Made by a program: the position numbers and the translations under genes. This document shows positions 8,525 through 17,693 of a stretch of 64,000 bases of DNA, piece by piece. The stretch comes from Rheinheimera sp. A13L (GTDB lineage: Bacteria; Pseudomonadota; Gammaproteobacteria; Enterobacterales; Alteromonadaceae), in contig NZ_AFHI01000006.1 in the NCBI RefSeq assembly GCF_000217935.1, positions 1 through 64,000 of the forward strand, read 5' to 3'. Every line of letters starts with the position of its first letter. Positions within the stretch are counted from its first letter, which is position 1. The notes under the pieces were generated by a model that made no database searches, had not been told where the DNA came from, and worked only from the letters and a program-made list of their open reading frames with translations.

Positions 8525-8550
8525 AGTTGCGTTAAGTTGCAATAAGTTGC
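8525..8550 (-). promoter_or_regulatory. Triple AGTTGC direct repeat before the RiPP precursor
   Basis: AGTTGC occurs at 8525-8530, 8535-8540 and 8545-8550, exactly 10 bp apart, one helical turn. The block ends 16 bases before the precursor start codon, upstream of its ribosome-binding site. A looser GTAG...CTAC inverted pair follows at 8556-8570. Helically phased repeats suggest a protein binding site, but they could also act in the 5' leader. No regulator gene is adjacent and no promoter core is clear. Confidence 0.4.
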
Positions 8551-8693
8551 GTTCAGTAGACCTGTACTACACAAAAAAAATTTCGTTTCGCTAAAAATTT
8601 ATCAGAACACAGCACACCATAGGTTGGTTTTAACAGCTCGGCAAACTAAGCAGAAGTTATCATCCAGGGCTCTAAGCTTCTGAGTCATAGACC

Positions 8694-9650
8694 TCAAATT
8701 TTTGTCAGTTTCACAGCCACGCCTATCAGCCCGTCGTCATTGCGGATCTCTGTATAAACTGCAGAAGTAAAAAGCCCGGGCTTAGCAGCCAGCTTAGCAT
8801 CCAGTCGCTGCGGGGTTAACACTACAGCCTGCTGCTGCAGTAAGCGCTGCAGATGAAAGCCGGTATTCATTTTTAACGCTTTGATCGCCTCTAAGGCTGC
8901 AGCATCCGATTTTAAAACAGCCTGAGCTGTTTGACGGAACAGATCTGAAAACCACTCTTGTGCTTCATCGGACTGATAGCTCTGATTAAACTGCTGCATA
9001 ATAGACAATAACGCCTGATTGACCTGAGCAAAAGCAGGCACCTGATCAGGTGATATAGCTTTTTGCTTGAGCTGAAGAGTTAATTCAATCAGGGATATAG
9101 CCAAATCAAAATACAAACACTGGTCCAATAGCGAGTGCAAAATATTCACTCCCAACTGGCAGTCTTTGGAAATAAAAGAGTCTGGGTGATGAGCAATAAA
9201 ACAAAGTGAAGCGCCTGATTTTAATACTCTGTGCACTTCAGTTAACGACAGATCCAGGTCCGTGTACTCAAAACCAAACTGAGAAATAGCTAAATCTAAA
9301 GATTGATCGACCAGTGGTAACTTTTCTATTGAGGTATTGTCGAGAAACTCTGCTTTTACCTTAGGAGTTAGTTTTGCTAATTGCTGCTTTACTGCAGAGA
9401 AATTCACCTGAGCAGCATCGATGCCATATAACACAAAATCTTTTTCTGCTGAGCTTGCATAACTGGCAGCAGCTAAAAGCAAAACCCCATTACCACAACA
9501 CAAATCAGCAACTACAGCCTGTTCTGCCTGAGTTTCAAACACTGACAACCAATAGTCAGCTACAGCCCCTTTGTATCCAAACGCCATTTCGCCTTCAGCA
9601 AAACTGCTTAAAGCTTCTGTAGTACTCCAGAGATTGTCCCAGTGTTCCAT
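8694..9650 (-). CDS. Class I SAM-dependent methyltransferase
   Basis: A roughly 318-residue protein with a Rossmann-type methyltransferase fold. Motif I is VADLCCGNGVLLLA near residues 47-60, followed by YGIDAAQVNF (motif II, acidic residue binding the SAM ribose), LDLAISQFGFEYTD (motif IV) and an LxxVHRVLKSGA segment typical of UbiE/Methyltransf_11 enzymes. The substrate cannot be inferred. The start is taken at the inner ATG, seven bases after AAAGAG; a TTG two codons earlier is possible. It is upstream of the RiPP precursor on the same strand but separated by 184 bases with its own leader, so joint function is not supported. Confidence 0.8.
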   Translation of the reverse strand: MEHWDNLWSTTEALSSFAEGEMAFGYKGAVADYWLSVFETQAEQAVVADLCCGNGVLLLAAASYASSAEKDFVLYGIDAAQVNFSAVKQQLAKLTPKVKAEFLDNTSIEKLPLVDQSLDLAISQFGFEYTDLDLSLTEVHRVLKSGASLCFIAHHPDSFISKDCQLGVNILHSLLDQCLYFDLAISLIELTLQLKQKAISPDQVPAFAQVNQALLSIMQQFNQSYQSDEAQEWFSDLFRQTAQAVLKSDAAALEAIKALKMNTGFHLQRLLQQQAVVLTPQRLDAKLAAKPGLFTSAVYTEIRNDDGLIGVAVKLTKI

Positions 9651-9708
9651 AATCAACTCTTTTATCTACTCATCAGCAGTTGCTTTAAATAAGCACTACT
9701 TTGCATTA

Positions 9709-9734
9709 AAAAAAACCCCACCAAAGTGGGGTTT
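9709..9734. terminator. Bidirectional terminator after the TonB receptor
   Basis: AAAACCCCAC, loop CAAA, GTGGGGTTTT. On the minus strand the stem is followed by nine T, making a strong terminator for the receptor gene at 9785-12433. On the plus strand only four T follow. Confidence 0.85.
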
Positions 9735-9784
9735 TACGTCAGCTTATACTGCAGTTGTGATCACAACTTAACAGTAAGGGCTTA

Positions 9785-12433
9785 TCAGAAACGTTGAGTG
9801 TAACGAACGTAGCTGACACGGCCGTATGCGTCATACAGTGTGTAGTCCAGGTTACGACCAGCAGCACTTGATACACCGATTTGTGGGAACTTCTCGAACA
9901 AGTTCTGAGCACCTACAGTGATATCTGCGTTCCAGCCAGTGTGGTAAACCACTTGCAGATCATGCGTAGTCCATGAAGCAATATGGCCAGTACGGCTAGT
10001 TACATTGTTAGCTGTAGTCACGTTATTGAACTGTGAACCAATCACGTTAGTAGTGAAAGACACATCAAAGTCGCTGATGCTCCAGGCATGGTTCAAAGAT
10101 ATACGTCTTTGTGGGCTACCTGGGTCTTTTACTAAGTTACGGCCACCATCCAAACTATAGTCAAACACGTGACTGGCCTGGAAAGTTGACTTCAGTTTAC
10201 CGAAGTTACCAAAATCAAAGTTGGTCGCGATGTTCACGTCGATACCTGAAGTTTCTTCAGTACCATCGTTCGCAGAACCTGTAGTAGATTCCATGATTGC
10301 ACCAGTCACCGGGTCACGAACTACGCCTAAACCAGCTGGAATAGAATCGCCAGCACGTTCACGGTTGATCAGTGTTTGTAAGCCGATATAACGGATTGAG
10401 TCTTCAATTTCGATATTGTAGTAGTCAACAGCAAAGTTTAACCAATCTGTTGGCTGATAAGCGATACCAAAAGACATTTGATCAGACTGTTCTGACTTCA
10501 ATTCAGGGTTAGCAATATCAGTAGTACGGATTTGACCTGACGGACAAGCTGTTACAGGTGTATTGTTACGGTCACATAACACAAAGTCTTGTACTGTTGG
10601 GTTACCAGGAGAAGGCTGTTGTGTCAGAATATCCAGACTTGGCGCGTTAAAACCTTTACCAACTGAACCACGTAATACTAAGCCTTCTAACGGCTCATAA
10701 CGGGCAGATACTTTAGGTGCAAAGTCATTACCGTAGTCTGAGTATTTTTCATAACGACCGGCAAAGTTCAGTTCAAACTGCTCTGCTACTGGCACTAAAG
10801 TTTCAAAGTAAGCAGACTTAACATCACGACCGCCACCAGCTGAAGAACCAGCTGAACCACCTACAACACCAGCTTCAGACAGGGCATCGTATTTGTCTTT
10901 GTATTGCTCTTTGCGGTATTCAGCGCCAACTACTGTCTGAACTGCACCGGCTTCTAATTCCATCACATCAAAAGCAGCAGAAGCGAAAGCTTCTTCCTGA
11001 TCAAACTGGCTGATACGAGAAATAGTTACGTTCATTGAGTTCAACAAGGCACGGTGAGCAGCCTGAGCAGCAGGATCTGTAAAACGCTCACCAAATGGGT
11101 CGTTTAACATGTAGGCACCACTTTCCATTGCAATGTTAGCAGCAGAACGCAGCAGGTAGCCAGTACCGATGTTATAGGCTTTGGTTTTTGCTTTACGTAC
11201 ACCAACATCGATATCGATGTCGTTTACATTACCTTCAAAACCAACCATGACGTCGTTAGAGTAGTTATCAACCTGTGTATCCCGAGTTCCTAAAGCAGCA
11301 AAACGGTGGAATACAGCAACTGAGCGCGCAGCACCACCAATTGAAGCATCATATAATGGGCTGTTTGGGTTAGTTGGGTTATTTGGGCTGTTTGCAGTCA
11401 GGATACTGCCTGGATCGTTCAGAGATGCAGCATAACGGCCGAAAGACTTAGTTTTAGCAACGTTAGCATTACCATAAACTTTCCAGTTGTCAGTAAATTC
11501 GTGTGTACCACGTAAGAACAATGACTGGTTACCAGTGGATGAGTCGTTGGCGTTGGTTTTCAGGAAGTCATAACTACACATGTCGCCACCAATCCAAGGG
11601 TTGGTTGCAGTGTAATACAATTCGAAGTCACAACCAGCAGAGATAGATTTAGCAGCAGTAGCTGAAGGAACACGACCAGTTGAAGTTAAATCAGCCCAGT
11701 TATTACCGTATGGAGATAAACCACGCTGAGATGCAACCCACGGGAAAGCACGTTCAAAAATGATGTCACGGTTGTTCCAGGAAAAACCAGCCATCAGGTT
11801 AGTTTTATCATTAGCAGAACCGATCAGGAAACTACCTTCTTCACGGTCACCGCCTTCTGAAGGGATACTTACACGTGAAGTACCTACTTTGATTTCAGCG
11901 CCATCGTAATCTTTACGAGTGATGATGTTGATTACACCACCGATAGCATCTGAACCGTAAACAGCTGATGCACCGTCTTGCAGCACTTCGATACGTTCAA
12001 CAGCAGCCAGTGGTAACTGGTTTAAATCCTGTGAGCTACCGGTTAAAGGTGACTTAGGAACACGTTTGCCGTCGATCAGAATTAATGTTCTGTTGGCACC
12101 TAAACCACGTAAGTTAATTTCTGATGTACCCTGAGCAGCGTTACCAGAAGTAGTACGGTTAGAACCAAAAGAGTTGAAAGTGGTGTTACGTAACAAGTCA
12201 GTCACAGACAGCTGACCAGACATATCAATAGCAGCACGGTCAATAGTAGTGATCGGTAATGAACCTTCCAAATCAGTACGCTTGATACGTGAACCAGTTA
12301 CTTCGATACGCTCAACGTCTTTTGCTTCCTCTTCTGATGCAGCTTCCTGAGCTACAGATGAAAAAGCAACTGAAGCTGCACCAAAAGCAACGGCTAAACG
12401 CACTGCCTTTGATAATTTATTATTTGTAAACAT
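9785..12433 (-). CDS. TonB-dependent outer membrane receptor
   Basis: An 882-residue receptor. The signal peptide ends near FSSVAQ/EA, followed by an acidic linker and a TonB-box-like stretch (VERIEVTGSRIKRTD). The plug domain (about 50-165) has the family segments INLRGLGANRTLILIDGKRVP and ERIEVLQDGASAVYGSDAIGGVINIIT. A long beta-barrel follows, ending VSYVRYTQRF with the terminal Phe needed for BAM insertion. The ATG has GGGAG seven bases upstream. Closest in style to the large Alteromonadales/Xanthomonadales receptors for sugars or peptides. The ligand is not evident and no transporter genes flank it. It is transcribed alone and divergent from dinG. Confidence 0.92.
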   Translation of the reverse strand: MFTNNKLSKAVRLAVAFGAASVAFSSVAQEAASEEEAKDVERIEVTGSRIKRTDLEGSLPITTIDRAAIDMSGQLSVTDLLRNTTFNSFGSNRTTSGNAAQGTSEINLRGLGANRTLILIDGKRVPKSPLTGSSQDLNQLPLAAVERIEVLQDGASAVYGSDAIGGVINIITRKDYDGAEIKVGTSRVSIPSEGGDREEGSFLIGSANDKTNLMAGFSWNNRDIIFERAFPWVASQRGLSPYGNNWADLTSTGRVPSATAAKSISAGCDFELYYTATNPWIGGDMCSYDFLKTNANDSSTGNQSLFLRGTHEFTDNWKVYGNANVAKTKSFGRYAASLNDPGSILTANSPNNPTNPNSPLYDASIGGAARSVAVFHRFAALGTRDTQVDNYSNDVMVGFEGNVNDIDIDVGVRKAKTKAYNIGTGYLLRSAANIAMESGAYMLNDPFGERFTDPAAQAAHRALLNSMNVTISRISQFDQEEAFASAAFDVMELEAGAVQTVVGAEYRKEQYKDKYDALSEAGVVGGSAGSSAGGGRDVKSAYFETLVPVAEQFELNFAGRYEKYSDYGNDFAPKVSARYEPLEGLVLRGSVGKGFNAPSLDILTQQPSPGNPTVQDFVLCDRNNTPVTACPSGQIRTTDIANPELKSEQSDQMSFGIAYQPTDWLNFAVDYYNIEIEDSIRYIGLQTLINRERAGDSIPAGLGVVRDPVTGAIMESTTGSANDGTEETSGIDVNIATNFDFGNFGKLKSTFQASHVFDYSLDGGRNLVKDPGSPQRRISLNHAWSISDFDVSFTTNVIGSQFNNVTTANNVTSRTGHIASWTTHDLQVVYHTGWNADITVGAQNLFEKFPQIGVSSAAGRNLDYTLYDAYGRVSYVRYTQRF

Positions 12434-12909
12434 GTTTTTCTCCCTGGACCACTATTTAGTGATTCTATATTTTTACGATGACCAACCTTTACGGCGATTG
12501 GAACTCCGAACTTTTCGCAATCGAGGTGGACCCCGAAAACAACGCCCCGATAATAAACGCAATTTTTCAGCACGGTCAACAGCTTTTACGGAACAAATTT
12601 CATCGGGCGTTGTCAACGTGTGCGGCAAACCCCACCTTTTCTAGTCAGCGCAGTCAATAGAGAGGATAGATTTGCAGCGCTTCTCCCTATTTAGCCCACA
12701 AAAAAACCTCTTTTAGAATGTTTTTTAATCAATTTGAGATGTCAGCCAAATTTCGCACTAAAATTTGTAAACTTAACTCTACAGTCTATAAGTCAATTTT
12801 TTTCATTTATTCGCGGCTTTGAGTGCTATTTTTTATCGTCAATATCGATATTGCGCTGAACTAAAGGCTGACTTATCATAAACCCCTGTTTTTTTATCCA
12901 GATGTTTTA
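12434..12909. other. Divergent intergenic region, TonB receptor / dinG
   Basis: 476 bases without a credible gene. The half next to the receptor is mixed sequence. The part at about 12720-12830 is AT-rich and probably holds promoters for both directions. A perfect 14-bp palindrome CAATATCGATATTG (12840-12853) sits 57 bases before the dinG start. It is not a LexA box. ORFs of 60-70 codons here show no protein character. Confidence 0.5.
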
Positions 12910-14958
12910 ATGCTTACTGATGCTTTAAAAAGCCAAATTCGTGAAATTCACCAGCAGCTGAAAAGCAATCTGACGAATTATCAGCCCCGCCCCGGTCAAA
13001 ACAAGATGGTGGCTGAAATTGCCAATACATTGGCTGGCAGTTACCACAGTTATGACAGAACCTTACTAGTCGAAGCAGGCACTGGTACAGGTAAATCTCT
13101 GGCTTATTTAATGGCTGCCATTCCTTTTGCGTTAAAACAGAAAAAAACACTGGTGATAGCCACTGCTACTGTGGCTTTACAAGAACAGCTGGTGCAAAAA
13201 GATTTACCTTTTTTCCTAAAGCACAGCGGCCTTAAATTTGAATTCTGTTTAGTGAAAGGCAGGCAGCGTTACGCCTGCGTCGAAAAAATCCGCCAGCAAT
13301 TGCAGCAACCTGATTTATTACCTTTATTTCAAAGTACTGCCCCAGCAGCTTTACTACAGCAGTTACTGACCAACTGGCAGCAGCGTCATTGGCTGGGAGA
13401 CAGAGACAGTTTAATAGAGCCGGTAGCAGATGAACATTGGTATGCAATAGCGTCCGATCCGGCGCATTGCAGCAAAGCCAACTCAATTCACCACCACTGT
13501 CCTTTTCATTTAGCCCGGGCTGAAATAGAGGGCAGCACCGTATTGGTGGTTAATCATGCTTTGTTATTGGCTGATTTAGATGCCGGCTCACAAATATTGC
13601 CGGAACCTGCGGATTGTATTTATGTGATAGATGAGGCCCATCATCTGCCCGACAGTGGCCGTGATTTTTTTTCCGCTTATGCGCCTTTGAGTTTCCCGGC
13701 GCAGTATCTGGAAAAACTGAAAAAAACCACCCAGCAGTTAGCTGGCATTTTGCCGCAACATGGTGCTATGACCGAAGTGTTGAAACTGGATGAACTTGCG
13801 ACTGATTTTTTAAAACAGCTTAAACCTGTGCAACATCAGATTGAACTGAATCAGCATAACTGGTTTACCAAAGAGCCCCATTACCGTTTTGCCGACGCAG
13901 TATTACCAGAGACTTTTGCTTCTCATGCCGATCAACTGGCCGAATTAAGTGGTAAAGCTTTATCTTGTGTAGAAAAATTACAACAATTTTTATCCGAAGC
14001 TACGACAGAACATAAAGTAGCCACCAAACTGGTGCTGCCTCTGCAATTTGAACTTACGGCGATAGAACACAGATTTGAACAGCAGTCTGAACTCTGGCGG
14101 CTGTATTCAGTGCCACAACAAAAACATGTGAATCAGGCACGTTGGGTGGCTATGGACAGAGATAATCAACTCAGCAGCGCTTATGCCAGCCCTTTGTCAG
14201 TCAGTTTTTTGCTGGACGACTTATTATTTAGTCAGGCTTTTGCCACTGTGCTTTGTTCCGCCACTTTAACCACGCTGAACAGTTTCGACTATATCAAACA
14301 GGAATTAGGCCTTGCTCAGCACCCAGGCTTAAAAACACTAAAAGTCGACTCGCCTTTTGATTATCAAAACAAAGCCAGTTTGTTGTTGCCCAAAATGCAA
14401 ACCGACCCCAGCAGTGATGCATTTACTGACGAATTGATCGATAAATTACCAAAATACCTGGATAAAAAAGCCGGTAACCTGCTGCTGTTCGCTTCGTATT
14501 GGCAAATGCAAAAAGTAGTCGAAGCTTTGCGAGCGAAAGGCTGGTCTTTTTTAGTGCAAGGCGAGGCTTCCCGTCAGTCGTTGCTGGAGCTTCATAGCCT
14601 GAAAGTAAAAGCAGGTGAAGGCAGTATCTTATGCGGCACTCAAAGTTTTTCTGAAGGTCTGGATTTACCCGGCGCTTTATTAACCAATCTGGTGATCACT
14701 AAATTGCCTTTTGCTGTGCCCTCCTCGCCTTTGGAAGAAGCTTTATCTGAAGCAATCACCAAACGAGGTGGCAATCCGTTTTTACAAATGACAGTACCAG
14801 CCACAGCACGAAAACTGGTGCAGGCCTGTGGTAGACTGCTACGCCAGGAACAAGACCATGGCCGTATTGTGATTTTAGACAGGCGCTTAGTCACCAAAAC
14901 TTATGGCAAGGCCATGCTAAAAGCATTACCTCCCTTTTCACAGACAATTGAAGACTAA
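12910..14958 (+). CDS. dinG: ATP-dependent DNA helicase, DinG family
   Basis: A 682-residue XPD-like superfamily 2 helicase that unwinds 5'-tailed duplexes, R-loops and related structures. Walker A EAGTGTGKS is at 55-63 and Walker B is the VIDEAHH box; helicase motifs SEGLDLPG and QACGRLLRQ are in the C-terminal half. In place of the usual four Fe-S cysteines I see Cys123, Cys187 and Cys197, while the position that should carry the middle cysteine is Ser192 (CSKANSIHHHC). Cluster assembly may therefore be altered. It starts a plus-strand run with the yfcA-like gene (3-base gap) and priC. Confidence 0.9.
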   Translation: MLTDALKSQIREIHQQLKSNLTNYQPRPGQNKMVAEIANTLAGSYHSYDRTLLVEAGTGTGKSLAYLMAAIPFALKQKKTLVIATATVALQEQLVQKDLPFFLKHSGLKFEFCLVKGRQRYACVEKIRQQLQQPDLLPLFQSTAPAALLQQLLTNWQQRHWLGDRDSLIEPVADEHWYAIASDPAHCSKANSIHHHCPFHLARAEIEGSTVLVVNHALLLADLDAGSQILPEPADCIYVIDEAHHLPDSGRDFFSAYAPLSFPAQYLEKLKKTTQQLAGILPQHGAMTEVLKLDELATDFLKQLKPVQHQIELNQHNWFTKEPHYRFADAVLPETFASHADQLAELSGKALSCVEKLQQFLSEATTEHKVATKLVLPLQFELTAIEHRFEQQSELWRLYSVPQQKHVNQARWVAMDRDNQLSSAYASPLSVSFLLDDLLFSQAFATVLCSATLTTLNSFDYIKQELGLAQHPGLKTLKVDSPFDYQNKASLLLPKMQTDPSSDAFTDELIDKLPKYLDKKAGNLLLFASYWQMQKVVEALRAKGWSFLVQGEASRQSLLELHSLKVKAGEGSILCGTQSFSEGLDLPGALLTNLVITKLPFAVPSSPLEEALSEAITKRGGNPFLQMTVPATARKLVQACGRLLRQEQDHGRIVILDRRLVTKTYGKAMLKALPPFSQTIED

Positions 14959-14960
14959 AA

Positions 14961-15740
14961 ATGGAATTAGGTTTAGAACTCTGGGTCGTCGCCGCTTTAT
15001 GTGTTGTGGCTTTAGTAGCTGGTTTTATTGATGCAATAGCCGGAGGCGGAGGTTTATTAACTGTACCTGCGTTGTTGACCGCAGGTTTACCGCCTCATCT
15101 GGTATTAGGCACCAATAAACTGGCTGCTACTTTTGGCTCCATTACCGCTTCAGTCACCTATTATAGACGCAGGCTTTTTGACCCTGCATTTTGGCGTACA
15201 GCGTTGATATTCACCGCTATTGGTGCTGTTTGTGGCACTTTAGTGGTGGATTTAATCAGCAAAGAATGGCTGGAACGTATTATTCCGTTTTTTATTGTGA
15301 TAGCCGCTTTATACAGTTTATTTGCAAAAATGCAGCCGGATGATCAGCTTACTTTACCAGAGCAGACCCCCAACCATTTCTGGCAACAACGCGCTCAGGG
15401 TTTTACTTTAGGTTTTTATGATGGTTTGGCAGGCCCTGGCACTGGCGCTTTCTGGATGGTGTCGACCATGGCGCTGTATAAAATCAATTTACTGCTGACC
15501 AGCGGTGTAGCCCGTTCAATGAACTGTGTCAGTAATGTATTTGCGCTTGTGACTTTTGCCTGGCTTGGTCATATTTATTGGGCATTAGGGCTGGCAATGG
15601 GGGCCTGTTTAATGCTTGGGTCCTATTTTGGTGCCCGTTCAGCGATTCGTTTTGGCAGTAAGTTTATCAGGCCGATATTTTTAACTATGGTATTAGCTAT
15701 TACCGCCCGCTTGTTATGGCAAGCCTGGAGCAATGGATGA
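14961..15740 (+). CDS. yfcA: TSUP family membrane transporter (YfcA-like)
   Basis: A 259-residue inner-membrane protein of the TauE/SafE (TSUP) family, whose members export sulfite, sulfonates and other organic anions. Signatures: IDAIAGGGGLLTVPALL at 24-40 with LGTNKLAATFGS after it, then a second half with GFYDGLAGPGTGAFW. These are the two paired halves of the fold, with about seven to eight hydrophobic segments. It starts two bases after the dinG stop, and its own stop overlaps the priC start as ATGA, so the three are one transcription unit. The substrate is unknown. Confidence 0.88.
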   Translation: MELGLELWVVAALCVVALVAGFIDAIAGGGGLLTVPALLTAGLPPHLVLGTNKLAATFGSITASVTYYRRRLFDPAFWRTALIFTAIGAVCGTLVVDLISKEWLERIIPFFIVIAALYSLFAKMQPDDQLTLPEQTPNHFWQQRAQGFTLGFYDGLAGPGTGAFWMVSTMALYKINLLLTSGVARSMNCVSNVFALVTFAWLGHIYWALGLAMGACLMLGSYFGARSAIRFGSKFIRPIFLTMVLAITARLLWQAWSNG

Positions 15741-16327
15741 AAGACTTATTGGCTGCGCTTGAGCAACAACTCAAACAGCTGACCCAACAAGCCAAAGCAA
15801 TAGATGGTAAACAAAGCAGCTGGCAACAAAAAGCCTGGTTTGACAGCGACTTGTTTCAATCCCATTCGCCTTTTTTAACCGACTATGTGCTGGAAGCCGA
15901 AGCTATGCTAAAACGCTTAAAGCTCAGCACTGAGCAGCGCACCAGCTCAGCTCAGGCCTTAGCGGCTAAACTCAGCGCACAAATTCAGGCATTAAGCCGG
16001 GCTTTTCAAACCAAAGATTTACGTTATTTACCTGGTAAAGGCAAAAAACGCCCTGCATCCCCTAACGCGTCAGAGCAAGCTCAGGCTATGGTAGGGCAAT
16101 TGCGCCGCTCTACTCAGGAATTGTATCAGCAACTGTCCGAATATCAGGGCTTTGAGCGACGTTTATTGGATATGCTTGAACTGGAACAACGCCAGTTGTC
16201 CGGTGGATCAGCAGATACCAGCGCCGACAGAGTGCTGGCTATTCATGCCCGTTTAGGCCGTTGCCGTAAAGCCTTAAGCGAATTAGAGGTAGAAATTCAG
16301 TGGTCCGAACAAAACCGCCGGGGCTGA
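15737..16327 (+). CDS. priC: Primosomal replication protein PriC
   Basis: A 196-residue all-helical protein of the PriC family. PriC remodels stalled forks and loads DnaB in a PriA-independent restart route. Long amphipathic helices rich in Gln/Leu and a basic segment (KGKKRPAS) fit the family. I chose ATG 15737, which overlaps the upstream TGA as ATGA, the usual mark of translational coupling. A start 21 bases earlier is possible. In E. coli priC and ybaM are neighbours of apt; here they are 9-13 kb away. Confidence 0.82.
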   Translation: MKDLLAALEQQLKQLTQQAKAIDGKQSSWQQKAWFDSDLFQSHSPFLTDYVLEAEAMLKRLKLSTEQRTSSAQALAAKLSAQIQALSRAFQTKDLRYLPGKGKKRPASPNASEQAQAMVGQLRRSTQELYQQLSEYQGFERRLLDMLELEQRQLSGGSADTSADRVLAIHARLGRCRKALSELEVEIQWSEQNRRG

Positions 16328-17259
16328 TTTATCACCCTATTTACAGTCAACTGGAACTGCCCTTTAAACACCGTTACCCCATAGGTAAATATCAGGCTTT
16401 GTATCAGGCCTTATTAGAGTTGGGTGTGCCTGTTGATCAGTTCACTTCATCTCAAATCGCAACTACAGATCAGCTAGGCTCAGTGCATGACCCCTTCTAT
16501 ACAAAGCAACTGATTTCTGGTCAGTTGGACGCAAAAGCTATGCGCCGTATAGGCTTCCCCTGGTCAGAACAATTAGTAACACGCTCTTTAACTTCGGTTG
16601 GTGGCACAGTGCAAACAGTGCAGCTGGCGTTACAACAAGGGCTGGCTTTGCATTTAAGTGGAGGTTATCACCATGCTTTTGTCGGCGAAGGCAGTGGTTT
16701 TTGTTTATTTAATGATTTAGCAGTAGCTGCCCGTTATGCCTTAACTCAGGGTGTGGACAAAGTGCTGATTTTTGATTGTGATGTGCATCAGGGCGACGGC
16801 ACTGCCGCCATTTTTTCCGATGAACCCGCTATTATCACAGCCTCTTTACATGGCGAAAAAAACTTTCCGGCCCGCAAACAGCAGTCCAGTTGGGATCTTG
16901 GCTTACCAACCGCCTGTACTGATGGAGAGTATCTGGCTGCAGTAAAGCAAAGCCTGGAGTATTTATTACGTATTCATCAGCCCGATTTAGTGATTTTTGA
17001 CGCGGGTATAGATATTCATCAGCAAGACGATTTGGGGTTGTTGCATATCAGCACTGCTGGAGTGGCAGAGCGCGACTGGTATGTATTAAACGAATGCCAC
17101 AAGCGCGAAATTCCGGTTGCAGCTGTGATTGGTGGGGGTTATCAGCGTGATCTCGATGCCTTAACTCAAATCCATTTACAGCTGTTTTATGCGGCCTTTA
17201 AAGTCAGCGGTTTGTCCTTGCCAAATACAAACCGTTGGTTTCATGCTTTACGTGCTTGA
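16300..17259 (+). CDS. Histone deacetylase-superfamily hydrolase
   Basis: A 319-residue zinc amidohydrolase of the HDAC/AcuC/AphA superfamily. Motifs in order: LSGGYHHAF (tandem His), FDCDVHQGDGTA (Asp/His zinc ligands), DAGIDIHQQDDLG (second Asp ligand and loop) and GGGYQRD. Substrates could be acetyl-polyamines, acetoin-like metabolites or acetyl-lysine. It overlaps priC by 28 bases and appears to use a GTG start (MVRTKPPGLIYHP), the least certain point. Its last codons resemble the spacer that recurs between the three repeat units downstream. Confidence 0.85.
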   Translation: MVRTKPPGLIYHPIYSQLELPFKHRYPIGKYQALYQALLELGVPVDQFTSSQIATTDQLGSVHDPFYTKQLISGQLDAKAMRRIGFPWSEQLVTRSLTSVGGTVQTVQLALQQGLALHLSGGYHHAFVGEGSGFCLFNDLAVAARYALTQGVDKVLIFDCDVHQGDGTAAIFSDEPAIITASLHGEKNFPARKQQSSWDLGLPTACTDGEYLAAVKQSLEYLLRIHQPDLVIFDAGIDIHQQDDLGLLHISTAGVAERDWYVLNECHKREIPVAAVIGGGYQRDLDALTQIHLQLFYAAFKVSGLSLPNTNRWFHALRA

Positions 17260-17265
17260 AACAAG

Positions 17266-17617
17266 GTAGGGTGGATTCGCCACAGGCAATCCGCCATAAG
17301 TTGATGGGGTGCGCACTGTGGTGCTGTAGCGTAATGGTGCAATGTCACTTCGCGTCGATTGCACCCTACATCATGCCCTTCGTGCTTGAAACAAAGTAGG
17401 GTGGATTCGCCGCAGGCAATCCGCCATAAGTTGAAGGAGTGCGCATTGGTGCTGTGGCGCAATGTCGCTTCGCGTTGATTGCACCCTACATCATGCCCTT
17501 CGTACTTGAAGCGAGGTAGGGTGGATTTGCCACAGGCAATCCGCCATAAGTTGATTGCGTGCGCATTGGTGCTGTGGCGTCATGGCGCAATGTCGCTTCG
17601 CGTCGATTGCACCCTAC
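17266..17617. repeat. Three tandem units with GTAGGGTG/CACCCTAC ends
   Basis: Units at 17266-17369, 17396-17489 and 17516-17617 each start GTAGGGTGGATT and end ATTGCACCCTAC, so they carry 8-bp terminal inverted repeats. Inside are two hairpins: GGATTCGCC/GGCAATCC, and TGCAAT/ATTGCA around a TTCG loop. The 26-base spacers (near 17370-17395 and 17490-17515) repeat the last bases of the deacetylase-like gene (CGTGCTTGAAAC), so tandem duplication took in the gene end. They look like REP/MITE-type non-coding elements. A further half-element with CACCCTAC lies near 17664-17690. The rest of the 434-base gap shows nothing else. Confidence 0.8.
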
Positions 17618-17693
17618 CCTGCAGGCTGTAACAAAACCCGATAGAGATTTGTTTGGAATTTAAGACGGGCGGGGATAACCCCCACCCTACAAT

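Noticed and set aside
12434-12660. Small ORFs between the TonB receptor and dinG
   Set aside because: No ribosome-binding site, no protein-like pattern; region is promoter and leader.
12840-12853. LexA box for dinG
   Set aside because: The palindrome lacks the CTGT...ACAG ends of the SOS box.
17266-17617. CRISPR array
   Set aside because: Units are about 100 bp with inverted ends, spacers are near-identical to each other, and no cas genes are near.
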